Shown here piece by piece: positions 34,467-43,983 of a stretch of 64,000 nucleotides of DNA; position 1 is the stretch's first letter; every line of letters starts with the position of its first letter. Source of the DNA: Cellvibrio polysaccharolyticus. GTDB taxonomy: Bacteria > Pseudomonadota > Gammaproteobacteria > Pseudomonadales > Cellvibrionaceae. The translations under genes and the position numbers were made by a program. The stretch covers positions 1,178,001-1,242,000 of the forward strand of contig NZ_PRDL01000001.1 of assembly GCF_015182315.1 (NCBI RefSeq), read 5' to 3'. The notes under the pieces were generated by a model. It ran no database searches and was not told the DNA's origin. It saw only the letters and a list, made by a program, of their open reading frames with translations.

Positions 34467-35132
34467 ATGTCAGTCAGTAATGAAGCAGAACTGGTCGCTT
34501 ATATCGAGCAGGCAAAAGCCGATGCTATTCACGCTTTTGAAACCTTGTCCAGCAATGGCACTTTGTCCGCCAGCCGTACTTTTCACATTACCCATCGCAT
34601 CCCGGATACCGATCATTTGCTGGGTATTCGTTTTCCGGGTGGTTTGGCTCGCGACCAGTCTCCCAAAATTACCCTGGGTTCGTTTGCCGAAAGCAGTTCT
34701 CTGGTGTTGCACGAAAAGCGTTTGCAGGCCGATACGCTGATTCACGCGCATACCAGCTTTTTGTCCGGCTGGTCGCTGGCGCATAAGCCTTTCCCGATTC
34801 TGTACGTGGCTGCCGCCCGTCATTTGCTGGCGCGCGAAATTCCCAACCATTTGGAGCGTACCCGTACGCCGCTGGAAGTTATTAGCGAGCGTTTGGACAA
34901 GCATCCGGAGCTGGCGCCACCACCGGCTTTGCTGGAGTCTAACGGCGGCGCGAATTTTTGGGGCAAGGGTATTATTAAAACCTCCGAGCTGATTTTGTTT
35001 ATTGAAGAGGCGGCGCGTTACCAGGCGGTTGCCGAGCAGATTGGTGGTGCCCAGGTTTACACCCCGGGTGCTTTGGAACTGCAATGGAAAAGAACCGGCC
35101 TGCTGGAAAAGTCCTACGCTTATCAAGGATGA
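34467..35132 (+). CDS. Class II aldolase/adducin-like protein
   Basis: This 221-residue cytoplasmic protein has the fold of class II (metal-dependent) aldolases and epimerases. ADTLIHAHTSFLSGWSLAHK provides the His-X-His metal ligands, and NGGANFWGKGIIKTSELILF corresponds to the late substrate loop where family members have NHGxxxWG; here the His is replaced by Gly. The start has AAGGAA upstream, 49 bases after the desulfinase stop, so they are probably co-transcribed. A retro-aldol or decarboxylase step on the desulfinated carbon skeleton is plausible but not shown. A terminator-like hairpin follows. Confidence 0.75.
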   Translation: MSVSNEAELVAYIEQAKADAIHAFETLSSNGTLSASRTFHITHRIPDTDHLLGIRFPGGLARDQSPKITLGSFAESSSLVLHEKRLQADTLIHAHTSFLSGWSLAHKPFPILYVAAARHLLAREIPNHLERTRTPLEVISERLDKHPELAPPPALLESNGGANFWGKGIIKTSELILFIEEAARYQAVAEQIGGAQVYTPGALELQWKRTGLLEKSYAYQG

Positions 35133-35161
35133 TTTTTTAACAACAGGTTCGTATTTTCAAA

Positions 35162-35206
35162 CAACGGTTGATGCATCACGTTCTGTGCTGTGTCAGCCGT
35201 TGCTTT
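35162..35206 (+). terminator. Terminator-like hairpin between aldolase and ABC exporter genes
   Basis: CAACGGTTGA pairs with TCAGCCGTTG (one mismatch) around a loop of about 20 bases, and T-rich sequence follows. It could partly uncouple the exporters from the desulfinase. Confidence 0.55.
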
Positions 35207-35292
35207 GTTTTTTCTCTTCGATTTTTTAAACCCCTGCATACCCCAATGAGAGGCTGCATGGTGTTTATGGATAAGGTGTTGTTTACAAGGCT

Positions 35293-37170
35293 ATGAGTGA
35301 TTCAGTCAAGGCTGCCAAGGCAGCTGAACCGGCTATTGATTACAAGGCCATGCCCCGTGTACTGACCCGCCTGAATAATCTGGCACTGCACTATCCCTGG
35401 CATTTTGCGGCTGCTATTGCTTGCGCTATCGCGGCGGCGGCTCTCGGTCTGGTAACGCCGCGTTTGCTCGGCGAGGCGGTAAATCAGGCCTATGCATTGC
35501 TGCAAAACGAACCGGCAGTTGCCGACCGATCAAGCTTGAATTCTCTACTGTGGGGGGCGGCGATATTGATTGTGCTGGCGTCGGGCGCGCGCGGTATTTT
35601 TACCGGTTTGCAAGGTTATCTGGGTGAGGGTATTGCCCAGCGCGTTGGTTATGATTTGCGACTGGCTTATTTTTCAAAACTGCAAACGCTGGATTTTGCC
35701 TTTCACGATAAAAGCCACTCCGGTGATTTGATTGCCCGGGGCATGCTGGATCTGGAAGGTGTGCGCGCTTTTCTGGAGATGGGCGTATTGCGTTTGATTA
35801 CGTTGTTGTTATTGCTGGGGTTTGGTGCCTGGCGTTTGCTCAGCCTGGATGTCTGGCTGGGTTTGCTGGCGCTGTGTTTTGTTCCGGTCGTTATTATTCG
35901 GGCAACCGGCATGGGTGTGCGGTTACGCAAAACCTGGTTGCGCCTGCAGGAGCTGATGTCGGAAATGACATTGGGCATGGAAGAGAATTTACAAGGTGTG
36001 CGAGTGGTGCGCGCTTTCGCCAGTCAGCAGCGTGAAATTGCGCGCTTTGATGAAGTATCTGAACAAGCACTGAAAGTTTCCGAGCAGCGTATTGCCACGC
36101 GTGTAATGTCGATGGGTATTATGAACCTGGCGTTTTACTCGGCCATGGCTCTGGTGTTATGGGTGGGCGGGCAAAAGATTATTGCCGGTTCACTGTCGGT
36201 AGGCTCCCTCACCGAAATACTCACCTTTATGATGATTTTACAGCAGCCTGTCCGGCAGGTCGGCATGATTGTTAATGCCGGTTCACGGGCGACCTCTGCA
36301 GGCGGCCGTTTGTTTGATGTGCTGGACAGCGAACCGGTTATTGCCGATTCAGCCAACGCCAAACCCTTGCAAATTGCTCAGGGCATTTTACGTTTTGAGG
36401 CGGTCAACTTTTCCTTTTCCAAAGCACCGCAGGCGCGGCCCATCTTGCAGGACATCAGTTTTACTTTACAGCCGGGCAAAACCCTCGGCATCGTCGGTGC
36501 TCCCGGTAGCGGCAAGTCGGTGCTGGCGCAATTGATTCCGCGTTTTTATGACGTTGCGTCCGGTTGCATTACGATTGACGGTCAGGATATTCGCTCGGTT
36601 TCGCTGGCATCGCTGCGCAACAGTATCAGCCTGGTGCAGCAGGATGTGTTTTTATTTGATACCAGCGTTCATGAAAACCTCGCTTACACCGACCCGACTA
36701 CCGATACAGAGCAGGTTGAAAATGCGGCGCGTGCTGCGGCGGTACACGATCAAATTACGGGTTTGACTGGCGGTTACCAAAGCCGGGTTGGCGAGCGTGG
36801 CGTGGCTTTGTCGGGCGGGCAACGGCAGCGCCTGGCGATTGCCCGTGCCCTGGTCAATCATCCCCGGTTACTGATATTGGATGATGCTACCGCAGCAGTG
36901 GATTCAGTGACCGAATCGGAGATTCTTGCCAATTTGCGTGCTTCTGCCGGGCAGCGCGCTACATTGATTATTGCCCATCGCTTGTCAGCGATTCGCAATG
37001 CTGACGAAATTATCGTGCTGGATAAAGGACGTATTACCGAGCGCGGAACACATCAGCAATTGCTGTCCCGCCAGGGCGCTTATGCACAGCTTTGGCAATT
37101 GCAGCAACAGGCTGCGCAGGTAGATGGCGAGCAGCCGTTGCCTGAGTCGGCTCGGGAGGTGCTGGTATGA
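35293..37170 (+). CDS. ABC exporter half-transporter with degenerate Walker B
   Basis: This 625-residue transmembrane-ATPase fusion has helices in residues about 35-330 and an ATPase domain from about 365. Walker A GAPGSGKS is at 403-410, signature LSGGQRQR at 506-513, and Walker B reads LLILDDATA with Asp531 replacing the catalytic Glu; the switch His is kept (IIAHRLSA). This makes it the likely weak-hydrolysis half of a heterodimer with the next gene, which it overlaps by four bases. It is a separate pair from the one at 24-28 kb. Its position after a desulfinase and aldolase suggests export of a desulfurisation end product. Confidence 0.9.
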   Translation: MSDSVKAAKAAEPAIDYKAMPRVLTRLNNLALHYPWHFAAAIACAIAAAALGLVTPRLLGEAVNQAYALLQNEPAVADRSSLNSLLWGAAILIVLASGARGIFTGLQGYLGEGIAQRVGYDLRLAYFSKLQTLDFAFHDKSHSGDLIARGMLDLEGVRAFLEMGVLRLITLLLLLGFGAWRLLSLDVWLGLLALCFVPVVIIRATGMGVRLRKTWLRLQELMSEMTLGMEENLQGVRVVRAFASQQREIARFDEVSEQALKVSEQRIATRVMSMGIMNLAFYSAMALVLWVGGQKIIAGSLSVGSLTEILTFMMILQQPVRQVGMIVNAGSRATSAGGRLFDVLDSEPVIADSANAKPLQIAQGILRFEAVNFSFSKAPQARPILQDISFTLQPGKTLGIVGAPGSGKSVLAQLIPRFYDVASGCITIDGQDIRSVSLASLRNSISLVQQDVFLFDTSVHENLAYTDPTTDTEQVENAARAAAVHDQITGLTGGYQSRVGERGVALSGGQRQRLAIARALVNHPRLLILDDATAAVDSVTESEILANLRASAGQRATLIIAHRLSAIRNADEIIVLDKGRITERGTHQQLLSRQGAYAQLWQLQQQAAQVDGEQPLPESAREVLV

Positions 37171-39050
37171 ACCCGTCATCCTCGTTTTCTTCTTCTGCAT
37201 CATCGGTGCCTTTTTCCGGTGGCAGTCGCTTTGGTGATCGCAACCAGGATGCGCTGGCGCTGGACGATGATATTTTTGCGCGCTTTGATTCAAAAATATT
37301 CCGCAGGTTATGGCAGTTTGTGCAACCTTATCGGCGCAATTTATGGTTGTCGTTATTGGCGGTTGCCGCTTACGCTCTGGTGCAGGTTTCCATTCCGATT
37401 GCGATTCGCTTTGTGGTCGATGCGGCGGTGGCGGACAGCACCGACCTTGCTCACCAGATTAGCCTCAATGCAGCGGTGCTGATTTTTGTCGGCTTGATTG
37501 CGCTGAATTTTGTGCTCAACTGGACGCAGGAGTGGATGGCGGCGCGCGTGGCGCAGCGGGTAATTTTTGATTTGCGTCGGGCGATGTTTTTGCATTTGCA
37601 GCAAGTGTCGCTGTCGTTGCTGGACCAAACCCAGGTCGGGCGTCTTATGTCGCGCTTGCAAGGTGATGTCAATGCCTTGCAGGAATTTATGGAAAGCTCG
37701 ATTTCATCCCTCGGTGATCTGTTCCTGTTGGTGGGCATTGTGACCGTGCTGATGTGGATGGATTGGCAAATGGGTCTGTTAACCCTCGCGGTGTTACCGG
37801 CGCTGGTGCTGATCCGTCTGCTCTGGTTGCCCTGGGCGAAGCAGCAGTTCCGTCGTGCACGGGAAGCTTCTTCGGCGGTCAATTCCGCTCTGGCAGAAAA
37901 CATCAACGGTATTCGCACCGTGCAGGAAAGCCAGCGTGAGTCGTTAAACTTTGATCGCTACCGCGGCATTGCTGAAGCCAATCGCGCGGCGCAAACCCGA
38001 TCGTCGCTGGCCTCGCAAATCATGGTGCCCAGCGTGGATATTCTTACCGGTATCGCCCTCGGTGTGGTGGTCATGGCCGGCGGCCTGGCGGTGATGGATG
38101 GCCGTATCGCGGTAGGTGTTATGGTGGCTTACCTGTTTTATGTGCAGCGCTTTTTTGATCCGATTCGTACCCTGTCAATGCAGTACACGGTATTACAACG
38201 GGCCATGGCGGCAGGTTACCGGATTTTTGAAGTGCTGGATTTGCCATTAACCTTGCGCGAAAAAGAAAACGCCATCAGCTTGCCATCGACCACACCGGCC
38301 ATTGAATTTCGTGAAGTCACCTTTGGTTATAAACCGGCAACCGCGGTGTTGAAAAATATCAACGTCATCATCGAACCGGGCCAAACCATTGCGCTGGTTG
38401 GCCCCACCGGTTCCGGCAAAACCAGTGTGACTACCTTGATTCAGCGGTTTTATGATGTGTGGCAAGGGCAGGTGCTGATTAACGGTGAAGACGTGCGCGA
38501 CCTGTCGCTGGCATCGCTGGGCAAAACCATCGGTGTGGTATTGCAGGAGCCGTTTTTGTTTTCCGGCAGCATTCTCGATAACTTACGCTACGGCAAGCCC
38601 GAGGCTAGCGATGCGGAAATTATTGCGGCGGCAAAAGCGGTGAGCGCGCACGATTTCATCGAAAAATTACCGGACGGCTACCACACCTTATTAGGCCAGC
38701 GTGGTCGCAATATCTCCATCGGGCAGCGCCAGTTGCTGAGCTTTGCTCGCACGCTGCTGGTTGACCCGAAAATTCTTATTCTTGATGAAGCCACTGCCAA
38801 TATCGACAGTTTTACCGAGCAGGCCATTCAGCGCGCATTGAAAGTGCTCTGCGCCGGGCGCACCAGCATCATCATTGCTCACCGCCTGGCCACCATCCGC
38901 GATGCCGACAATATTCTGGTATTGCGAGCTGGTGAAGTTATTGAGCAGGGCAATCATCAACAATTGCTGGCCATACAAGGTTTGTATTACCAGCTGAACA
39001 TAACCGGCCAATCTTCCTTTGAAGAGCCGGTCACTTCTCTATCAACCTGA
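37167..39050 (+). CDS. ABC exporter half-transporter, catalytic half with variant signature
   Basis: This 627-residue protein has a Ser-rich N-terminal tail (first 20 residues), six transmembrane helices and an ATPase domain. Walker A GPTGSGKTS is at 412-420, Walker B ILILDEATA has an intact Glu, and the switch His lies in IIAHRLAT. The signature is ISIGQRQ (516-522) instead of LSGGQ, complementary to the Asp-for-Glu change in its partner. Together they form one normal and one degenerate ATP site. The start overlaps the partner stop by ATGA. Confidence 0.9.
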   Translation: MNPSSSFSSSASSVPFSGGSRFGDRNQDALALDDDIFARFDSKIFRRLWQFVQPYRRNLWLSLLAVAAYALVQVSIPIAIRFVVDAAVADSTDLAHQISLNAAVLIFVGLIALNFVLNWTQEWMAARVAQRVIFDLRRAMFLHLQQVSLSLLDQTQVGRLMSRLQGDVNALQEFMESSISSLGDLFLLVGIVTVLMWMDWQMGLLTLAVLPALVLIRLLWLPWAKQQFRRAREASSAVNSALAENINGIRTVQESQRESLNFDRYRGIAEANRAAQTRSSLASQIMVPSVDILTGIALGVVVMAGGLAVMDGRIAVGVMVAYLFYVQRFFDPIRTLSMQYTVLQRAMAAGYRIFEVLDLPLTLREKENAISLPSTTPAIEFREVTFGYKPATAVLKNINVIIEPGQTIALVGPTGSGKTSVTTLIQRFYDVWQGQVLINGEDVRDLSLASLGKTIGVVLQEPFLFSGSILDNLRYGKPEASDAEIIAAAKAVSAHDFIEKLPDGYHTLLGQRGRNISIGQRQLLSFARTLLVDPKILILDEATANIDSFTEQAIQRALKVLCAGRTSIIIAHRLATIRDADNILVLRAGEVIEQGNHQQLLAIQGLYYQLNITGQSSFEEPVTSLST

Positions 39051-39063
39051 TTGGAAAAATGTT

Positions 39064-39663
39064 ATGACACAGTCATCTGAAAGAACTGCAAGTCACGCAG
39101 TTGCGCCGGTCTTTATCGAGCGCTGGTCGCCCCGTTCCTTTGCTGCCGACACTATTAGCGATAGCGAATTGTTTACGCTGTTTGAAGCCGCCCGCTGGGC
39201 TCCGTCTGGCAATAACTCCCAGCCCTGGCGGTTTATTTACGCCAAACGCGACTCCGCGTCCTGGACCGGTTTTCTTAATGTATTGAATGAAAAAAATCGC
39301 CTGTGGGCGAGCAAGGCGTCTGCGCTGGTTATTCTGGTGACTGCGACCGCGGTACAGCGCGAAGGCGAAGCACAGCCATCCCCGCTGCGCAACCATGCGC
39401 TGGACGCCGGTGCGGCCTGGGTAAGCCTGGCGTTGCAGGCGCAACTGTCCGGTTGGAAAACCCACGGCATTGGCGGCTTTGATAAAGAAGCGGCGCGTCA
39501 GCAACTGGCCATCCCCGAGCATTACCAGGCGCAGTTGGCTATTGCGATTGGCAAACAGGGTTTGCTGGATGAGCTGGCCGAGGAATTTCAGCCGCGTGAA
39601 AAGCCTAACCAGCGTTTGCCGTTAAGTGCGCTGGTGGCAGAAGGGCGTTTTTCCTTTTCATAA
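39064..39663 (+). CDS. Nitroreductase-family flavoprotein
   Basis: This 199-residue protein has the FMN-dependent nitroreductase fold. RWSPRSFAADTISDSEL and ARWAPSGNNSQPWRFIYA are the family's N-terminal FMN-binding signature. HALDAGAAWVSLALQAQLSGWKTH is the mid helix and GGFDKEAARQQL the following loop. The start is ATG 39064, 13 bases after the ABC stop, with GGAAAA upstream. Members reduce nitro groups, quinones or enones with NAD(P)H. It lies between exporter genes in what looks like one transcription unit, so it may process an aromatic product before export or act as a flavin reductase. Confidence 0.83.
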   Translation: MTQSSERTASHAVAPVFIERWSPRSFAADTISDSELFTLFEAARWAPSGNNSQPWRFIYAKRDSASWTGFLNVLNEKNRLWASKASALVILVTATAVQREGEAQPSPLRNHALDAGAAWVSLALQAQLSGWKTHGIGGFDKEAARQQLAIPEHYQAQLAIAIGKQGLLDELAEEFQPREKPNQRLPLSALVAEGRFSFS

Positions 39664-39678
39664 CCGATAGGGCAACTG

Positions 39679-41478
39679 ATGAAAAATTTGTGGAGAACGA
39701 TTCAGTTCATCCCGGAATACCGTGGCCGTCTGGTTGCGGTAATTCTGGTGGGAACGGCGTTGGGGTTTATCGGCACTGCAACTCCTTATATTTATAAGGG
39801 TGTGGTAGATGCTATATCGAGAATGATGGCCGGTACCATTACCTTTGAACAAGCCAGTAGCACCGTCATGTGGTTGCTGTTGTTGTTTCTGGGGCTGCGT
39901 TTGGGTGTGGTAATTTTTACTGCTCTGCAAAACAAGCAGGCCGATGATTTGTGGTTGCAAACCGTCAGTACTTTTCGCCAGCGGGTGTTCGACAATATGA
40001 CCCGCAAGTCGATCGACTACTTTGAGAAAACCCGTGCCGGTGAAATTATGGACCGGTTTGGCAATATCACCACCATCACCATGTGGTTGTCCTCATTGAC
40101 CGAAGGCGCGCTGGCCAGTGTGCTGCAAATGGTTTTTATTCTGGCGGTGCTGCTGATTAAAATTCCGGTGGTCGGCGGGTTAATGCTGGTGGTAGTACTG
40201 ATCAATTTCTGGATTTCCTGGCGCACCGTCGGTTGGACCAAACCGCACCGCCGTGGCTGGCAGGAATACGCCGGGCGCATGAGCGGCTTGCTGGCAGAGA
40301 TGGTCAGTAACATTGCCACCGTGCGCAGCTTCGGTGGCGAAGCTGCCGTCAAACAACGCTACGACGAAACTCAGGCCAAGTGGCTGGTGGCGCGGGGTAA
40401 TTTGCACAAAACCCAATGGCGCTCCGAGCAGGCGTTAAACGTTGTGAATACCTTTGGTATTTTTATTGCGGTCGTGGTTATTACCCGTGGCGCCTTGCAT
40501 GGTGAATTTACCACCGGCGATATTCTGCTGGTGTTGACCTTATCGCAAAACCTGATCAATGCCATTTCACCGGTTTCGCGGCAGATCAACCAGGCAAGCG
40601 AGATTGAAAGCGCCGCCGAGCGTTTGGTCGAGCTGCTGGATGTTGACAGTGAAATTGAAGACCACCCCAACGCGCATCAGTTAACGCATCTGGAATCTAT
40701 CGCGTTTGAAAACGTCAGCTTTCGTTACCCCGGCAAGGATGAATACGCGCTGCGCCATATCAATTTTTACGTAGGCGCTGGCGATACCCTGGCACTGGTC
40801 GGCAGCAGCGGTAGTGGTAAAACCACCATTGTGAAATTGCTGATGCGTTTTTACGATGTGAGCGAAGGGCGCATTCTGATCAATGGCGTGGATTTGCGGG
40901 ACTACCAACAGCGCAGCATTCGTGCGGTGATGGGCGTGGTACTGCAAGACGTAGCCCTGTTCAATGACAGCATTGGCGAAAACATCGCCTTCGCTCGTCC
41001 CAATGCGTCAGAGGAGCAAGTGGTGGAAGCGGCCAAAGCAGCCAACGCCGACCAGTTTATTCAGCGCATGGAAAAAGGCTACGAAACCGTGGTGGGTGAG
41101 CGCGGCGTGCGTTTGTCCGGCGGCGAAAAGCAACGGGTTGCCATTGCTCGCGCTATTTTGAAAAATCCGCAACTGATTATTCTCGATGAAGCGACCAGCG
41201 CGCTCGATTCGGAATCGGAGCATCTGGTACAAAAAGGCCTGGCAAAACTGGTCACCGGTCGTACGTCAGTGATTATTGCGCACCGCCTGGGTACGGTGAT
41301 GAGTGCCAATACCATTCTGGTGATGCGCAGTGGCGAAATTCTCGAGCGCGGCAATCATCAACAATTGCTACAACACGAGAAAGGCCTTTACGCCAAACTC
41401 TTTGCCTTGCAAACGGGTAATGCCGAAGAGCATTCGGTAGAAGAATGGCTGGAGGTTGCTGAAAAGAATACAGAGTAA
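39679..41478 (+). CDS. Canonical ABC exporter (probable homodimer)
   Basis: This 599-residue MsbA/MDR-type fusion has six transmembrane helices (residues about 15-310) and an ATPase domain with all motifs intact: Walker A GSSGSGKTT, signature LSGGEKQRV, Walker B LIILDEATSALD, and switch His in IIAHRLGT. It therefore can work as a homodimer, unlike the two flanking pairs. It follows the nitroreductase gene by 15 bases and ends the operon at a strong terminator. The acidic C-terminal tail (EEHSVEEWLEVAEKNTE) is unusual but harmless. Substrate unknown. Confidence 0.9.
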   Translation: MKNLWRTIQFIPEYRGRLVAVILVGTALGFIGTATPYIYKGVVDAISRMMAGTITFEQASSTVMWLLLLFLGLRLGVVIFTALQNKQADDLWLQTVSTFRQRVFDNMTRKSIDYFEKTRAGEIMDRFGNITTITMWLSSLTEGALASVLQMVFILAVLLIKIPVVGGLMLVVVLINFWISWRTVGWTKPHRRGWQEYAGRMSGLLAEMVSNIATVRSFGGEAAVKQRYDETQAKWLVARGNLHKTQWRSEQALNVVNTFGIFIAVVVITRGALHGEFTTGDILLVLTLSQNLINAISPVSRQINQASEIESAAERLVELLDVDSEIEDHPNAHQLTHLESIAFENVSFRYPGKDEYALRHINFYVGAGDTLALVGSSGSGKTTIVKLLMRFYDVSEGRILINGVDLRDYQQRSIRAVMGVVLQDVALFNDSIGENIAFARPNASEEQVVEAAKAANADQFIQRMEKGYETVVGERGVRLSGGEKQRVAIARAILKNPQLIILDEATSALDSESEHLVQKGLAKLVTGRTSVIIAHRLGTVMSANTILVMRSGEILERGNHQQLLQHEKGLYAKLFALQTGNAEEHSVEEWLEVAEKNTE

Positions 41479-41505
41479 TTTTCAGCGGTAATTGTTAAAA
41501 ACATT

Positions 41506-41547
41506 AAACCCTGACACTGAATTGCCGTTCGGTGTCAGGGTTTTTTA
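41506..41547 (+). terminator. Intrinsic terminator closing the desulfinase/exporter operon
   Basis: ACCCTGACAC (41508-41517) pairs with GTGTCAGGGT (41532-41541), followed by a run of six T residues. Confidence 0.9.
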
Positions 41548-41560
41548 TGTGGATAAAATA

Positions 41561-42772
41561 CTAGCGACGTGGCCAGATACCTTCGCGCCATACTATGCCA
41601 ACAACCAGGCGTGAATCATCCTGCAGTATGCTGTTGTCTTGCACCGCTTCCAAACGCAGTGCCAGGCTGTTTTGAAATTGCCAGTGCCAGCCCAACGTCC
41701 AGCGGTGAGGGTTTTCGCCAGTCGTTACCAGCGCGGCATCTTTGGCCAGTTGCGGTGCGCCGGGGCCTTTCAAATAATTTTCCAGCACCAGCTCTTCTCC
41801 GCGCAGAGAAAAACGGTGTTGTTTCCATTGCAGCGAAGATTGTAACCAGCCTCCGGTGTAATCGGCGTTGATACTTGAAAAGCGTATGCCATCGGTTAAA
41901 TCGCCGTCTGCCTGAACGCGCATCCATTCCCCCTCAGCCGACCAGCTCAATGCGTTGGATATTTTCCAGGAAAGTTTGCCGTGTAAACCACCGAGTCGGG
42001 TTTCACCGCTGAAGCGCACATCATTGAATAATGGGCGGAACAAACCGGTGTGCTGGTGTTCGCCACCGTAGCGATGGTCGCTGCGCAATGTGGCGTCGGC
42101 TTGCATCCACCAGGCTCCCGCCGTAAACCCGATAGTTTCGCCTTGCCAGTCGTAGCGTGCAAAAATATCCGAACTGCCATCGTTACCGGTTGGCGTTGCC
42201 GGAAACGCTTTGCCTCGCCAGACCTCAATGCCGGAGGTAATGCCATTTACCGGCGTCCAGATAACCCTGATACCTTCATCGTGAAAGTGCCTTCCCAAAA
42301 AAGCATCCAGCGCTAATGCGGATTCGCTAAACAACCGGGTGCTGGCGTGTTCGGCAATACCAGGAGAAAACGCCGCAGACATTCGGCCCGCTTCTACATT
42401 GAACGCTGACCAGGCATCCACACCTTTCCAGCCGAGGTAAACATGTTCCAGCTCCATGCCGCCATGATCGTCGCCACCGGCATGGATACCGGCTTTCATA
42501 ACGCCATAAAACTCATCATTAATCGCGTGAGCCAATGCCAGCCAGGCTTCATCCACGTCTACCCCGGATTTAACCGGCCAGGATTCACCGCCCATCAGTG
42601 CGCCGGGAATGCGCCAATATTGCTGGTCACCGACCACGCCGTCTGAACGCCAACTGACAGAAACGCCTGCATCCAGCGTGGTAGGGTTGCTTGCGTTATT
42701 ACTAATAACGGTATGTGCAGTGGCAGATGAACACAGCAGCTCAGCGGTTAACGCAAGAGAAATTTTTGTCAT
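41561..42772 (-). CDS. Outer-membrane beta-barrel protein of the MbnPH cluster
   Basis: This protein of about 403 residues has a signal peptide (MTKISLALTAELLCSSATAH) and then alternating short strands with many Trp/His/Gly. This is a porin-like barrel, with SGVDVDEAWLALAHAINDEF, HVYLGWKG and a last strand near LVVGIVWREGIW. It is His-rich (HAGGDDHGG and GGEHQHTG), which suggests metal contact. The start at 42772 gives a clean signal peptide; a start at 42793 overlapping the upstream stop is possible. It is the last gene of the mbnP-mbnH operon and may be an outer-membrane metal-related porin. No specific family is named with confidence. Confidence 0.7.
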   Translation of the reverse strand: MTKISLALTAELLCSSATAHTVISNNASNPTTLDAGVSVSWRSDGVVGDQQYWRIPGALMGGESWPVKSGVDVDEAWLALAHAINDEFYGVMKAGIHAGGDDHGGMELEHVYLGWKGVDAWSAFNVEAGRMSAAFSPGIAEHASTRLFSESALALDAFLGRHFHDEGIRVIWTPVNGITSGIEVWRGKAFPATPTGNDGSSDIFARYDWQGETIGFTAGAWWMQADATLRSDHRYGGEHQHTGLFRPLFNDVRFSGETRLGGLHGKLSWKISNALSWSAEGEWMRVQADGDLTDGIRFSSINADYTGGWLQSSLQWKQHRFSLRGEELVLENYLKGPGAPQLAKDAALVTTGENPHRWTLGWHWQFQNSLALRLEAVQDNSILQDDSRLVVGIVWREGIWPRR

Positions 42773-42777
42773 TGAAT

Positions 42778-43959
42778 TCACAGAGGCTCCCATGGATTGG
42801 CAAAGCGCGGGTTGGTGACAAAAGATTCATCGGTGAGGGATTCCAGAAAAGCAATCACGTCCTGAATTTCCGCTTCACTGATATCAAACCCGGCAATGAA
42901 ACTGTCTTTGAGCGGATTGATGCGGCCATCGCCGGTAAATTCACCCCCGGTAATATTTCTGCCGCCGTCAGCGTAGGTGCGAACCACTTCTTCCAGCGAC
43001 GCGATGGTGCCGTCGTGCATGTAGGGCGCGGTCAGCGCGATATTTCTTAATGACGGCGCACGAAACGCACCCATTTCAAAATCGCGCCCGCTCACTTCAT
43101 AAACACCGGTGTTCTCTTCCGGGTAAGCACCACGGCCATCAAGGTTATAAAGACCGGTGTTGTGAAAAGGCCGCTCTACCACGGTCATGGAGCGATCGCG
43201 GGTTGAGTTGGTGAAGTTGTAGCCTTCATGGCAATGAAAACATTCCAACCGTTCGCCATTAAAAAGCTGCATGCCGCGTCTGGCGCTTTCATTCATGGCA
43301 GTGAGCTGGCCTGCCGAATAACGGTCAAAGGCAGAATCAAATGAGACCAGCCCGCGTACAAAACTCGCTAACCCGGCGACAATATGCCTCCAGGCTTCTT
43401 CGCTTTGCAGGGCCTCGGGTATCTCGGGAAACGCCGCTCTGAAAAGGCGTTGGTAAACCGGATCGTTACGGATAACGGCGAGAATAATGTGATGGTTGCT
43501 TTCGTTAATGCCGTGTTCGATGGGCCTGTCGCCAAACAAAGGCACAACAATTTGTTGCTCCAGCGTTGCCAGTGACGGGTTGGCCCAGGTGAGGGTTGTC
43601 ATCCAGGCAACGTTGGTGAGCGGTTGCGCATTGCGAGGATGTTGCTCACCGGTTGAACCAAAAGATCGCACCAGACCATCGGTAAAGGCTTTGTCCTGAT
43701 GATGGCAGGAGCCACAGCTGATATTGCCACCGCCCGACAGGCGCGTGTCGTAAAACAAATGACGGCCCAGCTGAAATTTTTCTTCACTCATGGTGTTGTC
43801 TGCCGGTTCAACGGGCAAGGGCACCCCGACGGGCACCCTCCAGTCGAATCCGGACGCGGATGCACCTTCGTCATCAATGCGCGTTTCACTGCCGGTAGGG
43901 CACCCTGCCAACAGGCAGCAAGTCAGTGCAGCAAACGATGTGATCAGTGCTCGAAACAT
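42778..43959 (-). CDS. mbnH: MbnH-like di-haem peroxidase (MauG/CcP family)
   Basis: This 393-residue periplasmic lipoprotein has lipobox LLAGC (Cys20) and two haem c sites: CGSCHH (82-86) and CFHCHE (240-244). The arrangement and LGRHLFYDTRLSGGGNISC, APSLRNIALTAPYMHDG are those of bacterial di-haem peroxidases of the MauG/MbnH group. MbnH oxidises a Trp of its partner MbnP to kynurenine. The start at 43959 has AGGAC seven bases upstream and gives the lipoprotein signal. It lies directly after the mbnP-like gene, which confirms the pairing. No methanobactin precursor gene is visible nearby, as is usual for such pairs outside methanotrophs. Confidence 0.85.
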   Translation of the reverse strand: MFRALITSFAALTCCLLAGCPTGSETRIDDEGASASGFDWRVPVGVPLPVEPADNTMSEEKFQLGRHLFYDTRLSGGGNISCGSCHHQDKAFTDGLVRSFGSTGEQHPRNAQPLTNVAWMTTLTWANPSLATLEQQIVVPLFGDRPIEHGINESNHHIILAVIRNDPVYQRLFRAAFPEIPEALQSEEAWRHIVAGLASFVRGLVSFDSAFDRYSAGQLTAMNESARRGMQLFNGERLECFHCHEGYNFTNSTRDRSMTVVERPFHNTGLYNLDGRGAYPEENTGVYEVSGRDFEMGAFRAPSLRNIALTAPYMHDGTIASLEEVVRTYADGGRNITGGEFTGDGRINPLKDSFIAGFDISEAEIQDVIAFLESLTDESFVTNPRFANPWEPL

Positions 43960-43983
43960 GAATTCGTCCTGCTTCAAGCTCAA

